Numbered from the stretch's first letter, positions 53,195-64,000 are shown. The stretch: DNA of 64,000 nt from Caenorhabditis elegans (GCF_000002985.6 NC_003283.11:2542001-2606000), one strand, 5' to 3'. The notes: generated by a model from the letters alone, not told the origin. Numbers and translations are program-made.

Positions 53195-53371
53195 AAACAC
53201 TGCCTGGTGGTGATCCCACCGAGTCACGTTCTAGCCGGAGACTGTGGCCGATAAGCCAGTCGTGGATTGCTTTATCTCCCAATAGAGACCTATAGGCTGA
53301 GGCCGGACTTGAACTCGTGACCTCCAGATTGCTCGCGGCCACCACTACCGACTGATTGTGAGCTATTTGCC
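53195..53371 (-). repeat. tRNA-derived element
   Basis: At 53302-53371 the minus strand has an A-box-like AGTCGGTAGTGGTGG and a B-box-like GGTCACGAGTTCAAGTCC, spaced as in a tRNA, with a small insertion in the D arm (TAGCTCACAATCAG). Downstream on that strand (to 53195) is a tail with CCGGCTAGAACGTGACTCGG. It is a SINE-like or tRNA-pseudogene remnant, not a working tRNA. Confidence 0.6.
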
Positions 53372-54232
53372 CCCATATGGTAATTATTTCGACAACTGTA
53401 TATATTCTTACGCTCTTGTGTGAACTAATGTTTTTCCTATGTGATCTTATGATAAGGTTTCATTTATACTTTATTCTCACGATAGAGATTATTTTAAATA
53501 AACAAATAGCAATAATAATGATATATGCATAATATATACATATGTACATATGCGTGGTATTGAATTTTGAAAAACCATTTGGAAAGTGCTCATCTTGTAA
53601 AAAATTCAGTTATGGTGGTTCGAACTGTGTGTAGGAAAGGTTTTAAGCGTGTTCCTCCGAATTATCATGATGATAAATGAGTTGTTGCATCCCATACTAC
53701 AACAGAACACTTATGTGCTAAAGAATACATTTATTATATTAATTAAAACCCCAACAGAGTGGGTGACAGAAGAAAGAATAACAGGAGGGACAGGTAGAAG
53801 GGGGATACAGGAAAGTAAAAGAAGATCTCGAGTGATAGAAATGCCGCCTTATATACCCCTCTGCGGTGGGAAGGCGGAGTCGCCGACGCCGCCACAGAAA
53901 GATCCAGAAGACGTAAACAAGTGTGTGACCCGCGGCGCGCGCGCACACACACACACAGGGCTACTGTAGTGGGGAGACTTGTGGGCATGAAATAAATGGA
54001 GAGGAGCGGAATAACTCGATTATTGCGGAATTGACGCTGCGATAGCGTTCTGCTCTTGTGCACGGTTGGATCCGAAGATGTGCCGACGGGCTGGTAACAA
54101 GGAACAAGTAGGATCCAATGCGTGACTGACATCTGACCGATCTTCCTGCAAATCAAAAGAGTTTATTCCTGTCTACACTACTCCTATTCTATCACTGGGG
54201 GGTTTGGGTAAGGGCGAGAGATGTAAGGAAGG
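53372..54232. other. Intergenic, mostly unrecognised
   Basis: AT-rich to 53740, then a purine-rich stretch (53760-53830) and a GCGCGCGCACACACACACAC microsatellite at 53936-53957. No gene was recognised. Confidence 0.55.
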
Positions 54233-56930
54233 TTAGAACCTTACAGTGTGCAATGGTCTCTCATAGAAATAATTAGCTGGAATGCCATTTTCCAATACGA
54301 ACTGAGCGACATTCTTTGCAATCTGCTCCAATGTTTCCGATATTGCTTGAAACTTTTCGATTTCGACTTCTCCTAGTCTTATCTTGTATGCTAATGTCTT
54401 CGACTCAGCACTTTGCTTCGCGCGAGTTTTTCTTGATCCCTTTGTTCCTTTTATCGTCATTTTTCCTTTTTCATCATTTGGTGCTTTATTATTTTTCAAA
54501 TCATTCAATAGTTTCTCAGCGGTTGTAGACATCTGAAATAGAAACGAATATATAACCAAATAAAAAAAACATAGAAACTAGTTTCTATCAAAAAAAATCT
54601 TACTTTTTGTAGATGTTCAATATTCTCCTTGTTTTCCTCCGTGATTTCATTTATTCGCCTAGCTTTTTCTTGTTGGAGTGTTCCAATAAAGTCCTCAAAA
54701 CTCCCGTATAAATAACTCGTATTATAACTTTGAGATATAATGCGGTAAACATCCGAAACTTGATTTTCTATTTCTCGTGTTCGACGTTTGACTTCATCAA
54801 GTCGTGATTGAAGCCTTGGAAGTTCATAACGCGATTTCTCAAGTGCCGTTTTCTTCTTTAATTCGTAATTGGCAGTGTTCCTTTGGTTTTGTTTTTTAAT
54901 TCGATCCTTCTTTTCTTGTTCGGTCTGATGTTTGAATTTTTGGCAATACCAAAAAAATTCCAGATTGAAATACTTACCAACATCAGCAATTCGGTTTTCT
55001 TAATTCTGTGTCTCGGTTCTGAAAACTTTTGAGCAACATTCTTCTTTATTCTGCCAATATTCGGAATGTTGTTCTTCGTAGTTCTTCTGTACACAGGGTT
55101 CGGAGAGTGGGTTGGCAGATTTGAAATTTTAAAGGTGGAGTAGCGCCAGTGGGGAAATTGTTAAAAACCACTCCGTTGGTTCCAAAATAACTGAATACAG
55201 TAACAAAACTTTTCAAAAAAATGTTGGAATTTTTTTTATTTACTGTCAAAAAGTGGCAATTACTCAGTTTTTGCCACTGGAAGTCGACCAAAAAAAAAAT
55301 TTCTACATTTTTTATGTTTTAATTTAGTTCAAATTATTTACATTGTAGGGGTCGAAACATGCGGCATTTCTTTAAACTTCCTCAAGAGCTCGTATTTTTC
55401 AAAATTGTGGCAATTTGCCAAAAACTTTGACCGGAAATTATAAAAAAAACTAAAATTTTTGGAGTATTTTATTATGATATTCGGTTGTTTTGGGTCGTTA
55501 TATGTAAGTGCATTTAGACAAAATCCCCACTGGCGCTACTCCACCTTTAAGTTAATTATGTTTTTTTTTTACTTTTCACAGAATGAGTTCAACTCTAATA
55601 ATTTTTATTTTTGTTTTTTGTGCCTGTATATACCTGTGAAAATTGGAATTCGACACAAAAACCTCTTTAGCGCGGCTTAAATTTACTTTCCTGGCTCACA
55701 AACGTACCAATAATATTTTTAAAAAATCTAGAATCCAAATCTATCAAAACATTTCCGGAATTCCATAATTTTTATTTTTGTTTTTTTGTGCCTGTGAAAA
55801 TTGGAATTCGACTCACTGAAAGGTTGGTTAGCTTGACAATGAATCATTACTTGATGTTCCTGAAAAACCGGCAGCGTCATTTCAAAATGTCCAATTTGGC
55901 TATTGTGGGCGTGATACAAAGGAACGGAAATCGGCGCAATTTCAGCTTGATTAAATTGAGGTGTAGATTGTCTTGCATTTCCATCTGAAATAGAAGAAAA
56001 AATGACGCATAAACTCGCGAAGGCGCCTGACCGGCGCCCATATGGAATCCCCAGTAAAACCATCGTCACCAAAGTTAAAAACTTTAAACATTTGTTTTAA
56101 ACTTCATTTACTTGTGGCCACTACTGTATATTATGTTTTTTTCAATTCATGACAATTGACTTACCATCATTATAGTGCCCATTTCCTGTTGAATTTGGTT
56201 CGCGACTTGATGGAAAATAGTCTGAATCAGCTCTTTTTTTATTTTAAATCGGAGGTTCCCCTCAACAAACCTGCAATGTCAGGTAGGCGGTGCTGAGACA
56301 GATGAGTTTGTTCCCTATATTCCGCTAAAAATAAATCATCCAATTGTTCATTCCAATTCCCTCGGGATGTTTCTGGCTCTAAATGAAGACTACACTTTCA
56401 AAAGTGGCAATAGTTTCAGGTAACTCACGTTGATACATTGGATCCGGGTGGTTTTCATTTACAGTATATGAAGGCGGACGTGGATCTAGAAAAATTCAAA
56501 ATGGAACAAGATCGAAGCGGCCTAAAGTTTTTACAAATCTAAATAAAGAATGACCTACCGATTTCAGTTGGTTGCCTGATTTCCGGGTTGTCATTGTTAT
56601 CAACATTGTGATCGTGAGGATCCTCAAAATATATACAATTGAATTGTTATTCGTTGTAGTTGTAGGAAAATATTATCAATTTTCTCAATGTTAGTTATTT
56701 TGAAGTATTCAAAAACCACAATACCTTCATTTCGTAGTTCAACGTCTCGTCAGCATCGCGTTCGTTGTTTGTCTTAACTACCGCAATATGTTGATACCAT
56801 TCATTGATCTAAAACATTATATTGTTTCCTGTCTTATTCAGGAATGGAAAATGATACCAACCCAATTGGTCTTAATCTCTAAGTCTTCCAATTCTTCAGT
56901 CAAAAATTCGACATTAGAGTTGTTGTCCAT
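54233..56930 (-). CDS. Unrecognised 422-residue coiled-coil protein
   Basis: I join ten exons in coding order: 56862-56930, 56725-56808, 56559-56622, 56429-56485, 56271-56378, 56165-56221, 55817-55984, 54978-55018, 54604-54924 and 54233-54532. All phases agree. The N-terminal half is acidic and Pro/Asn-rich (FLTEELEDLEIKTNW, DPRPPSYTVNENHPDP, NEQLDDLFLAEYREQ, QFNQAEIAPISVPLYH). The C-terminal half is strongly helical and charged (EQEKKDRIKKQNQRN, RLDEVKRRTREIENQV, LQQEKARRINEITEEN). A basic patch (KGTKGSRKTRAKQ) and a final helix (EIEKFQAISETLEQIAK) follow. Exon 3 uses a TTTTGAG acceptor. Intron 7 (about 800 bp) contains an inverted repeat. No known domain was recognised. Two separate genes (56930-55728 and 55018-54233) would be the alternative, but the phase match favours one. 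Confidence 0.62.
55129..55810. repeat. Inverted repeat AAAGGTGGAGTAGCGCCAGT and CCCCTCTAGCG-type repeat
   Basis: AAAGGTGGAGTAGCGCCAGT at 55131 pairs with ACTGGCGCTACTCCACCTTT ending near 55548; inner arms with AAAAAGTGGCAATT and TGTGGCAATTTGCC also pair. 55600-55810 has two copies of a CTGTGAAAATTGGAATTCGA sequence related to 23190-23410. Confidence 0.8.
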
Positions 56931-56975
56931 ATTGAAGTGCACTGGAATATAATTGTTCTTGATTTTATCCATATG

Positions 56976-57926
56976 TACAGGGTGGGCCAAACGTATGGTA
57001 ACACGTTTGCAGCTCTATAACTTTACTAGTGGAGAGAGTTATTACATCAATTTGTACAAGTTTTGTTCTCTATAAAATACTGACCAGATGAACGTTTTGA
57101 ATTTTCAAAATATTCCCATCCGCATCGCTGCAGGCCTTCAGAACTTTTGAGATCACGACCTTTATGGCACGCAAGTCGGCATTCTGCGGGATTTCTACAT
57201 TTTTCTCGAGGAATCCATCAAGTGTCTTACAAGTTTTTATAGTTCAAAGAATGCGCTTGGTCTAGAGATTCTTTAAAAACAAAAATCCAAATAATTTCTA
57301 TCACGGTATTTCTGTCATGGACTGCGGCAGTAGGTTAAGTCTTGAATGGCGTAGTCGCCAGAAAGATGGATGTGAGCGGCGAGTAGCAGTATGCAGAAAA
57401 ATTCATTTTAGTATTTTTCGAGACGTTTTGACCTGACTTTCCAGAATTTTAAAAAAAATTGAGCTCGGATGATTTTGTGGGTCGTTACGCCTTGCGAAAC
57501 CAAAAAAACTGAGTAAATTTCGCAAAGTTGAATTCATGAAATATTCAAAGGTTCTTGCTAGGCGCCAGTGTCGACACAGAAAATTTTTATATGCTACAAA
57601 AACAATTAAAAACGCTTCTTCACTTCTTTAACTTTAAATTTAACATAAAAATCATACATCTGAAAATTATTGGCGTGCGTAGGAGGTGTATTTGTGTGGG
57701 AAGTGCCGCGTGCCAAATTACCGTTTTTTCGAAAGGGTTCGCCAAATTGTCGAGGTGATAAAGATCGCACCTTATTGGGAAACATTACAAATTTTGAGTC
57801 AAATTGAAGGAAATTTATTCAGCTATCAGTATTCGATAAAAGAATGTACGTATGACGTGGCAGTCGCGCAAAAAGCTCATGTAAAAGAGCGCTTCATGTG
57901 TTACCATACTTTTGGCCCACCCTGTA
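56976..57926. mobile_element. Non-autonomous DNA transposon, 951 bp, with 30-bp terminal inverted repeats
   Basis: The left end reads TACAGGGTGGGCCAAACGTA-TGGTAACACG and the right end is its inverse with about two mismatches. TA at both outer ends fits a Tc1/mariner-type target. The interior does not give a long transposase frame on either strand; a short open stretch near 57686-58030 runs out of the element. Confidence 0.8.
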
Positions 57927-57937
57927 TGTATTTTACG

Positions 57938-58364
57938 TACAGTGTCGGCCGAAAGTATATGCGTTTTCAGTCTTCCTTGTATAACTTGCCTCATTTTGCT
58001 TCTTTTTATCTCAAAGACAACATCAAATAGCACAAAATACAGTCACTTTTATGAGTGGTTTTCATAAATATCGGAATATAACATTTTTCAAGCACTTTTT
58101 TCAAAAATCAAAAAAAAAGAAGAAAAATTCATCGATTATTTTAATTTTTTGAAGTTTGAAATAAGTATCATTAATTTTTATTTTTCGCTATTTATGAAAA
58201 CTACTCATAAAATAACTGTATTTCCGCGGCAAGTCTAATATAGGAAATACGGTAACTGTATTTTGTGCTATTTGATGTTGTCTCAAATTTCATACAAAAA
58301 TAAACAAAATGAGGAAGGCTATCCTAGGAAGACTGAACACACATATATTTTTGGTCGACACTGT
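57938..58364. repeat. Palindromic Tc1-like MITE
   Basis: The ends TACAGTGTCGGCCGAAAGTA and ACAGTGTCGACCAAAAATAT (right end, inverted) flank arms with CATCAAATAGCACAAAATAC and its inverse. It lies 11 bp from the previous transposon. No coding content. Confidence 0.85.
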
Positions 58365-59560
58365 TTCCATTTTTGGAAATTTAATTAAAATGTTTCAAAA
58401 TCTGTCTTGTTTCAAGGAGCAGTTTGCTCAAAGTGAACAGATGTTTTGTAATGCCACACACATATCAGATGAAATCCGAGTAATCAGAAATTCAGAGGAT
58501 CTTTTTTGCAACAAATGTGAAAATACTAGGAATGGGCTTAAAAATTTTTTATATTCTAAATTAAAAATTCTAAAAATTATGAAAAAAACGAGCCAAAAAA
58601 TCGCATACACTTATTTTTTATATTGCAAAGGCTGCTTAGGTTTAAATGTCGAAATTATTACTTTATCGACTGCGTCTCCACAGCGCATTTTTTCTACATT
58701 GCCGCCAACTTTTTCAAGATTGTGCATGCAAAAGTGCGTCGCGGTGTTTGCGTCACAGACTTCAAATTAATGCGCGCGAAAGGCTCGAAAAGCAAACGCG
58801 CTCTGTTGAACATCTTCTGCGCGCGCATTCAAATTTAGTTTTTTCTTTCTTCCAAATATTTTTATACGGAAAGTGATAGTTTCACACTGTATTTGCTAAT
58901 TTTTAAAGACAATTTTTAACAAACAATTTTTTTTTAATTTTTAAAAAATAAAATCTCAAAAAAGTTCCGGTTTTTTTCAAATTCTAAAAACACTGATAAG
59001 ACTCCAAAACATCATAAGGGTCCCCCCTTATGAACTGAATCTTCAGCTCCAAAGGATCACAAGGATCCTCCTTTATGATCTGAATCTTCAGCTCTAAAAT
59101 TTCCTCTCTTATGTTTGAAAAAAATTGAAAAAAAAATTGTTTTGGAATTTTTTCAAAAAGTGTTTAACTTTATAGAAAACACAATTTTGGTAGTTCTTAC
59201 AAGTTTGGGCATTCATATTGCATTTTTAGCTAAACAATTAACCAAATTAGAGTTGACTGAGCATATAGACGTCTTACTTTCTAAGACTTATAACTCTGTT
59301 GGTGTTTGAATTAATAAAATGTAGACAGTTGAAAAGTTGTTGGCAACAATATGAAAAACATTTTGTTAGTGGGTACTTTCTAGTTATCTTTAGTGGCTGC
59401 GGAGATGTGAGCTCCAAGACAACCAAAATATGCTAGATCTGTGCTCAACAATATCTCAGTTCTGGACAAAGATGAAAAGATGCCTACAACTATGAAAACG
59501 TTTATTGCTTCGAACTTAACATGGTTGTAGTTGAAGGCTTTTTGATACCTCGCCTCTAGA
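58365..59560. other. Intergenic, no gene supported
   Basis: A 153-codon open stretch ends at 58770 but starts within the MITE and shows no splice context or family motif. 58720-58840 has GCGTCGCGGTGTTTGCGTCA and CGAAAAGCAAACGCGCTCTG, a GC-rich repeat fragment. 59010-59090 contains a near-duplicate of ACTGAATCTTCAGCTCCAAA. Confidence 0.5.
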
Positions 59561-59569
59561 ACAGGGGTG

Positions 59570-59695
59570 TGCGGATAATAGCCGAATTAGCCGAATTAGC
59601 CGATCGGCTGATTCGGCTAACTCGGTTAATATTAGCCGAATTATCCGTTAGCCGAATTTTGTACCAATTAGTCGAGTTAGCCGTCATAAACTTTT
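59570..59695. repeat. TTAGCCGAA short tandem repeat
   Basis: Repeats of AGCCGAATTAGCCGAATTAG with inverse TCGGCTAACTCGG. Design and flanks (CAGGGGTGTGCGGATAATAG) resemble the TTGCCG family, with AG replacing the T. Confidence 0.75.
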
Positions 59696-59959
59696 TAGCG
59701 CGTCGAGACCCAATCGAATAAATATGTATGCCTTTAAGGAGACACGTCGAAATCCTGTGAAATTATAATTTTTTTTTTCGACAAAAATGGAGTGAAAAAA
59801 GCGAATATGTTAGTTTTTCTGTCTATTTTTCTAGAAAAAAAATCAAAACTTTCGCTCTTCTGTGTATTTTTCGCCAAAAATACGAAAAGCCTACAAAAAA
59901 TAAGGCCGATTTCGAATTCCTGCAAATTTCTTTCCTAAAATTCGCACCAAAATTTCCAG

Positions 59960-60119
59960 TGCCCAACAAAAGGACTTCAACTGCCAGGCGGCCGTCTACC
60001 GCAACTGCTGTGACTGGAACGCCGGTGTCTACATTTGTAACGTGGATGTCGCCGGATCGAAGGCAGTGAATCCAGCCTGCGTGAATGCTGGATTGGTGAC
60101 CTGCCCGGCGCCAAGATAA
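59960..60119 (+). pseudogene. Orphan copy of the last exon of the secreted gene at 50594
   Basis: 160 bp with the same length, acceptor (AATTTCCAG) and stop as exon 4 at 52853-53012. The 53-codon translation is identical. The five differences I count are all at third positions and synonymous. No exons 1-3 are near, so by itself it is not a gene; it could serve as an alternative last exon in a very long transcript. It sits next to the intact RRP15-like gene just as the intact exon sits next to the RRP15-like fragment at 53097. Confidence 0.85.
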
Positions 60120-60242
60120 TTTTTTTTTGTTGCAAAAATGAATAAAATGGATAAAATGAAGGGTTTTTAATGAATAAAACAACAACAGAACAGAACAAAA
60201 CAAAAAAAAAGAAAATTTGATAACAAAAAAATTTAAAAAAAG

Positions 60243-61060
60243 TTAATCCTCATCGCTATAATTCCCGGTATCGATTTGTTCCTCTCCAATATCCATCTGA
60301 TCCTCTCCGTCGTCATCCTCTCCCTTCACTTCTTTCTTCGCCCCAACATATCCCGAATCCGCGAATCTGTCCGAATCAAAGTTCTTGCCGTCGAATCGTT
60401 GACGAGCTTCTCGTCTCTCGCGAGCCGTCATCTTCTCCTTCACCGCGTCGGACATTGTCTTCTGACGATCGGAGACGGCGTTGAAGAGCTGGACGACTCC
60501 TCTGCAAAAATGGGAAAATTGACTTTTGACCGCGAAAAAATATCAATTTCCTACTTTGTAGCGACTCTTCTCAAATTTCGTTCCTTCTCCCGGTCGGTGG
60601 TGATATCCGGCTTGACCAGAGCCAACTTAATCCGGTATTCCTTGACACTCTTCTTCAGACTTTGCTCCTTCTTTGTCAGCTTCTTGATCACCTTCTTCTT
60701 TCTCTGAAAATCGCAATTTTTAATTTAATTTGACGAAAAACCGGGGGTTTTTTTTTCGTTTTCTCACCCTCTCAATGGCTGGGAAGGCAACTGTCTCGTC
60801 GGCGTCGCCGGCTCCACCATCTACAGAGGAAGGGCCTTCTTCTCCGCTTTCTCCGCCTGAAATTATTGATTTTTCTTTCAAATTGCTCAGATTAACGTTT
60901 TTTTTATTTATTTTTAAACTCAAAATACACGAATTCAGTTCAAAAATAAGTGTTTAAAGCGAGGAAAAATCGATAAAATACCTGATGACATCTCTTCCCT
61001 CTCATTATCGTCGTCCGAGTCTTCTGTGACGACTAATCGATCGCGGTTTTTTGTCGACAT
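60243..61060 (-). CDS. RRP15-like ribosome biogenesis protein
   Basis: Four exons in coding order (60982-61060, 60768-60856, 60555-60703, 60243-60501) give 191 residues in phase. RRP15 is a nucleolar factor needed for pre-60S subunit assembly and rRNA processing. The family signature is seen in NLRRVATKGVVQLFNAVSDR, which matches the ERDLQRIATRGVVQLFNAV-type core of RRP15 proteins. Upstream is a Lys-rich helix (RKKKVIKKLTKKEQSLKK) with IKLALVKPDI. The N-terminus is acidic (TEDSDDDNEREE) and the C-terminus acidic (EDDDGEDQMDIGEEQ). It is shorter than vertebrate RRP15 (about 280 residues). Less AT-rich codons and conserved sequence set it apart from the neighbouring fast-evolving genes. Confidence 0.88.
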
Positions 61061-63452
61061 GGTCTAAAAAATTCGAGGAATTTAAAAATATAAAAATTCT
61101 AAGGAAATTCATGAGAAAATAGCCTGAAAAATCGCGGAAATTGATTAAAAACCTTCGAAAAATGAATTTGACCGAGAAAATTGTCCGCTTCGGCCCCCGC
61201 ACTTCCTCGTCCACGGCCATGCGAAATGCGCGGGCATTCAAATTGGGAAAATCGAACGGAGCTCAAAAAGCACATAAAAACATCAGCTAAAACACGGGAA
61301 TGGATGTTAAATTGCTTTTTGAACGTTTATTTAAAAAGTTAAACGTCTATACTCCGCCCACTCGAAGAGCAAAATGAGAAAATGCTCGTTTGACAAGTTG
61401 GGAGGGGGTGAAGTGCTGCCTTTTTCAATTTTTTTTTGCTTTTTTCTTCATTTTTCTTGACTTGAAGATTTTTTTTTACATCTTTTACATCGTATTCTTG
61501 TTCAAAAGAGCAAAGAATTTCCTTTTGAATTTCCATCCAAACCACCCACAACATTTGATTTTGTCATTTGATATTACTTGCCGCTAGTGTTTCCGGTTTC
61601 GGAAAAAAAGGAAGGAAATCGAAAATAAATATTTTGCAATAAATATTTTTCATTTTCTATCATATTTTCGTGGTTTCATTGTTATATTAACCCTCCTTCC
61701 CAAGTTTGAACTGGTTTTCTCAATGGGGCGCGTTTGCAACCTGGAATTTTTAAAAAATGTGTTTTTTCGTCAATTTTTGGTGCCCCCGGAACTTGGTGCA
61801 ACGGGGTAAGACAAAAAAAGCTAAAGGAAGAAGAACAAAAAACAAGCATTGTTCTCAAAAGTCACTTATCGCTTCGTTAACCCTGTTTAGGGATGTCGCG
61901 GTCGCCCCGTCGTTTTATTTTTTTTTGCTGCTTCGTTCCATAAACTTTTATTTCTTCTTCTTTTTTTTTGGATATGTTTTGAGGTGATTGAGACCGAAAA
62001 AAACATGAGAAAACGATTAAATCGCAATGGATGGGTCTCGCCGCGCTTTTCGAAAAATAAAGAAATAGTCGTATGTTCCTTTAAGTTGACCGTAGTAATA
62101 TTGCTAAAAAAGTTTAAAACTTGTTTAAAACACAAAATTAAACAATGTTAAGCATAAATCATAAAAAAGAAATAGAAAAATAACCTATAACTAAAAGTTT
62201 CTCGTCTACAGTAACCCGAATTTAAAGGCGCATACACTAATTTTTTCGGAAAATAAATGTTTTTTCGTCTAAAACGCTTGTTTTTAAACAGTTTTCGAAT
62301 AAAAAAGAAGGCCTATTTGAACGCTAAAAATGTTTTTTTAAGTCCGAAAAATGGTCAAATATCACACGGGTTCTGGCCCTCCTCATTGAATTTTTCGCGC
62401 TCCATTGACAATCGCCCGCCGGACAACGCGTGGGAAACTCGTGTACTCCACACGGACAAATACATTTAGTTTTACAACTAAAACCGAACCGCGACGCGAC
62501 ACGCAACGCGTCGTAAATCTTCCCCAGATATGGCCGAGACAAAATGGCCTAGTTCGAAAAACTCTTCCATTTCAATTTATGAGGGAAGCCTGACATCCGT
62601 GATATCAAGTGGGCTAGCGGGAAAAAAATTGCTGGCCGAGTTTTTTTTCTAGGCCACGTTGTAAAATTTCCAATTCTTGGCATCAGGCCCCGCTTTTTGA
62701 AAACAAAACTTCTTATTTTCAGAGCCTCCGCTAATTCGACCAATAAAAATGACACATTTGAAAAAGTTTCAGCGCTCTATTCTTTTTGCAGCCTTTTCAG
62801 ACACCCGCTTCTAGATTTTTCTACTGGGGATTTTGTCGAAATGTTTACTCATGTCGGTTTAACCACAAAATGTTTTGTTTTTCTTTGTTCGGGGTAAATT
62901 TTGAAAAAATTGAATTCTGAAGAAAAAAAACGATCCGGAAACTGAAAATTCCAGTGAAACTGGAAAATTCGATTTTCCAAGTTTCAGATTCTTAAATTCT
63001 TTTTTTTTTTCAAATTTGTTTTTGATGCACCATATGAGCTCTTTTGGCATTTCCCACGTGACCGAGAAAAATAAAAAATTCGGCCACCCTCATAGAACAC
63101 AATTTTCCGTAAAATATTAGAATTAGAGATTTTTGTAGGTTTTTTTTTGGAAATCGCTGAAAAAATGGGGTGGGAAATTCAAATTTTCTGAGAAAACAGT
63201 TTTGCCACAAAATTCAAATTTTTGAAAAAAATGTTGACGAGAATTTTAAATTTTCTGGTAAACTTTTTTGGCGTAAAATTCAAATTTTCTGAGGAAACCT
63301 TTTGGGCGAGAGTTTCAATTTTATAGAGAAATAATCTGTGGCGGGAAGAAAATTTTGACATTCTCGTTAGCTTAATTAAAAATGGATTTAATTTGTGACC
63401 ACCAATTTTTATCTAACTTACATTAAGTTATATAACTTAAGTTTACAATGGC
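61061..63452. repeat. Intergenic with dispersed repeats
   Basis: 62380-62600 is the inverse copy of the repeat at 50010-50530 (ACAACGCGTGGGAAACTCGT, GGCCTAGTTCGAAAAACTC). 62025-62240 has GATGGGTCTCGCCGCGC and TTTAAAGGCGCATACACT, arms of another known element. 63170-63345 has AAATTCAAATTTTCTGAG units of the GAATTTC-type array. No gene is supported. The region just above 61060 is presumably the RRP15-like promoter. Confidence 0.65.
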
Positions 63453-63677
63453 CTAGTTATCTCTCTTCCACGGCCGCATAGCAAAATCCAACCCATACGT
63501 TGCACCCAATTCCACGTCATCATCTGATGACTTTTCGTCTTGATCCTCCTTTTCCTCTTCCTTTTTACTCTAAAAACACAATTTCCGTTCTCATAGTGGC
63601 GCGGGGCGATCTTTTGTGATGATGCTTTCACATATATCCCATTCTCGCTTTTTTTTCATCCTTGTCTAGTGCTTTTT
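63453..63677 (-). CDS. 3' end of a gene extending beyond the window
   Basis: Two exons in coding order, 63632-63677 and 63453-63567, read in phase as EKALDKDEKKARMGY, then IKKEEEKEDQDEKSSDDD, and end YGLDFAMRPWKRDN. The second acceptor would be TTTTAGAG; using TTTTAG two bases earlier changes the phase. The acidic low-complexity tail with a conserved-looking last 14 residues suggests a nuclear protein. The family is unknown and upstream exons are not visible. Confidence 0.5.
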
Positions 63678-63951
63678 CTGCAAAATCCTTGGAATTTAAT
63701 CTTTGGGAGCAGATTTTTTGAAACAATTTTGATATCTTGAAAAAATTCGCCAAAATAAGATCCCGGACTCGGAAATGACACGGAACTTTGGATTTGAGAC
63801 TCGAAAACATATTTTTTAGTTCATTTCCCAGGAAACTCATGAGTGTACTTGTCCTAGAAAGCCGTGAGAAAACTCGAGAACAGTGGTTTGAGACGACGCA
63901 AAAATAGATGACGTCAGCGGGAACAGAAAGTTGAGAGTTCGAAAAATTAGC

Positions 63952-63969
63952 CCCACACACACACACACA
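63952..63969. repeat. AC dinucleotide microsatellite
   Basis: A run of CA repeats near the window end (CCCCACACACACACACACAG). Confidence 0.9.
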
Positions 63970-64000
63970 GTCTCCCGGGCTGCGAATTGCGATAGAGCAC

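Noticed and set aside
53302-53371. Functional tRNA gene
   Set aside because: The D arm has an insertion and no acceptor stem pairs; only the box A and B similarity remains.
57686-58030. 114-codon frame as transposase
   Set aside because: It crosses the transposon end into the adjacent MITE and has no DDE-type motifs.
58309-58770. 153-codon frame as a gene
   Set aside because: It begins inside MITE sequence, is AT-biased and shows no recognised domain.

Overview
The window is nematode nuclear DNA and almost certainly Caenorhabditis elegans. The gene at 19706-22575 translates to a pi-class glutathione transferase that I recognise as GST-10, which I recall being on chromosome V. Short AT-rich introns with TTTTCAG acceptors, TTAGGC-type repeats, many nematode chemoreceptor genes and dense palindromic repeats agree. 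No viral or prokaryotic genes were seen. Exon coordinates were worked out by hand from splice signals, reading phase and family resemblance.

Layout. 1-873 holds the 3' end of a Str-superfamily receptor, preceded by a large AGGT microsatellite. 2004-4063 is an intact srt-type receptor and 4239-6150 a CHK-type kinase-like gene. 6571-12417 (minus) is a 17-exon STELLO/DUF288 gene with two AT splice donors and an in-frame stop. 14174-15522 is a GST copy with a 142-bp deletion. 15763-18739 (minus) is a Str-superfamily receptor, and 19706-22575 is gst-10 with an intact mariner transposon in intron 2. 23684-26765 is a DUF1647-type membrane protein. 26876-28743 and 29527-31208 (both minus) are tandem srj-like receptors. 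32181-33410 is a small nuclear receptor with only a DNA-binding domain. 33662-34717 is an srt copy lacking its last exon, and 35903-37816 an intact srt gene. 38908-40873 (plus) and 40942-43894 (minus) are convergent secreted-protein genes. 48393-49758 is a zinc-finger gene with a frame break, 50594-53012 a cysteine-rich secreted protein, 54233-56930 (minus) an unrecognised 422-residue coiled-coil protein, 60243-61060 (minus) an RRP15-like ribosome-biogenesis protein, and 63453-63677 (minus) the 3' end of a gene leaving the window.

Functionally it is a typical autosomal-arm environment: chemosensory receptors, detoxification, secreted and lineage-specific genes, and one conserved housekeeping gene (RRP15-like). 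Local duplication is the main theme: GSTs, srt and srj-like genes, and a small two-gene 3'-end duplication now about 7 kb apart. Several copies are decaying. Introns and intergenic DNA are full of palindromic MITE-like elements, TTGCCG-rich repeats, GAATTTCCCGCC-type arrays and ACTGTAG arrays.
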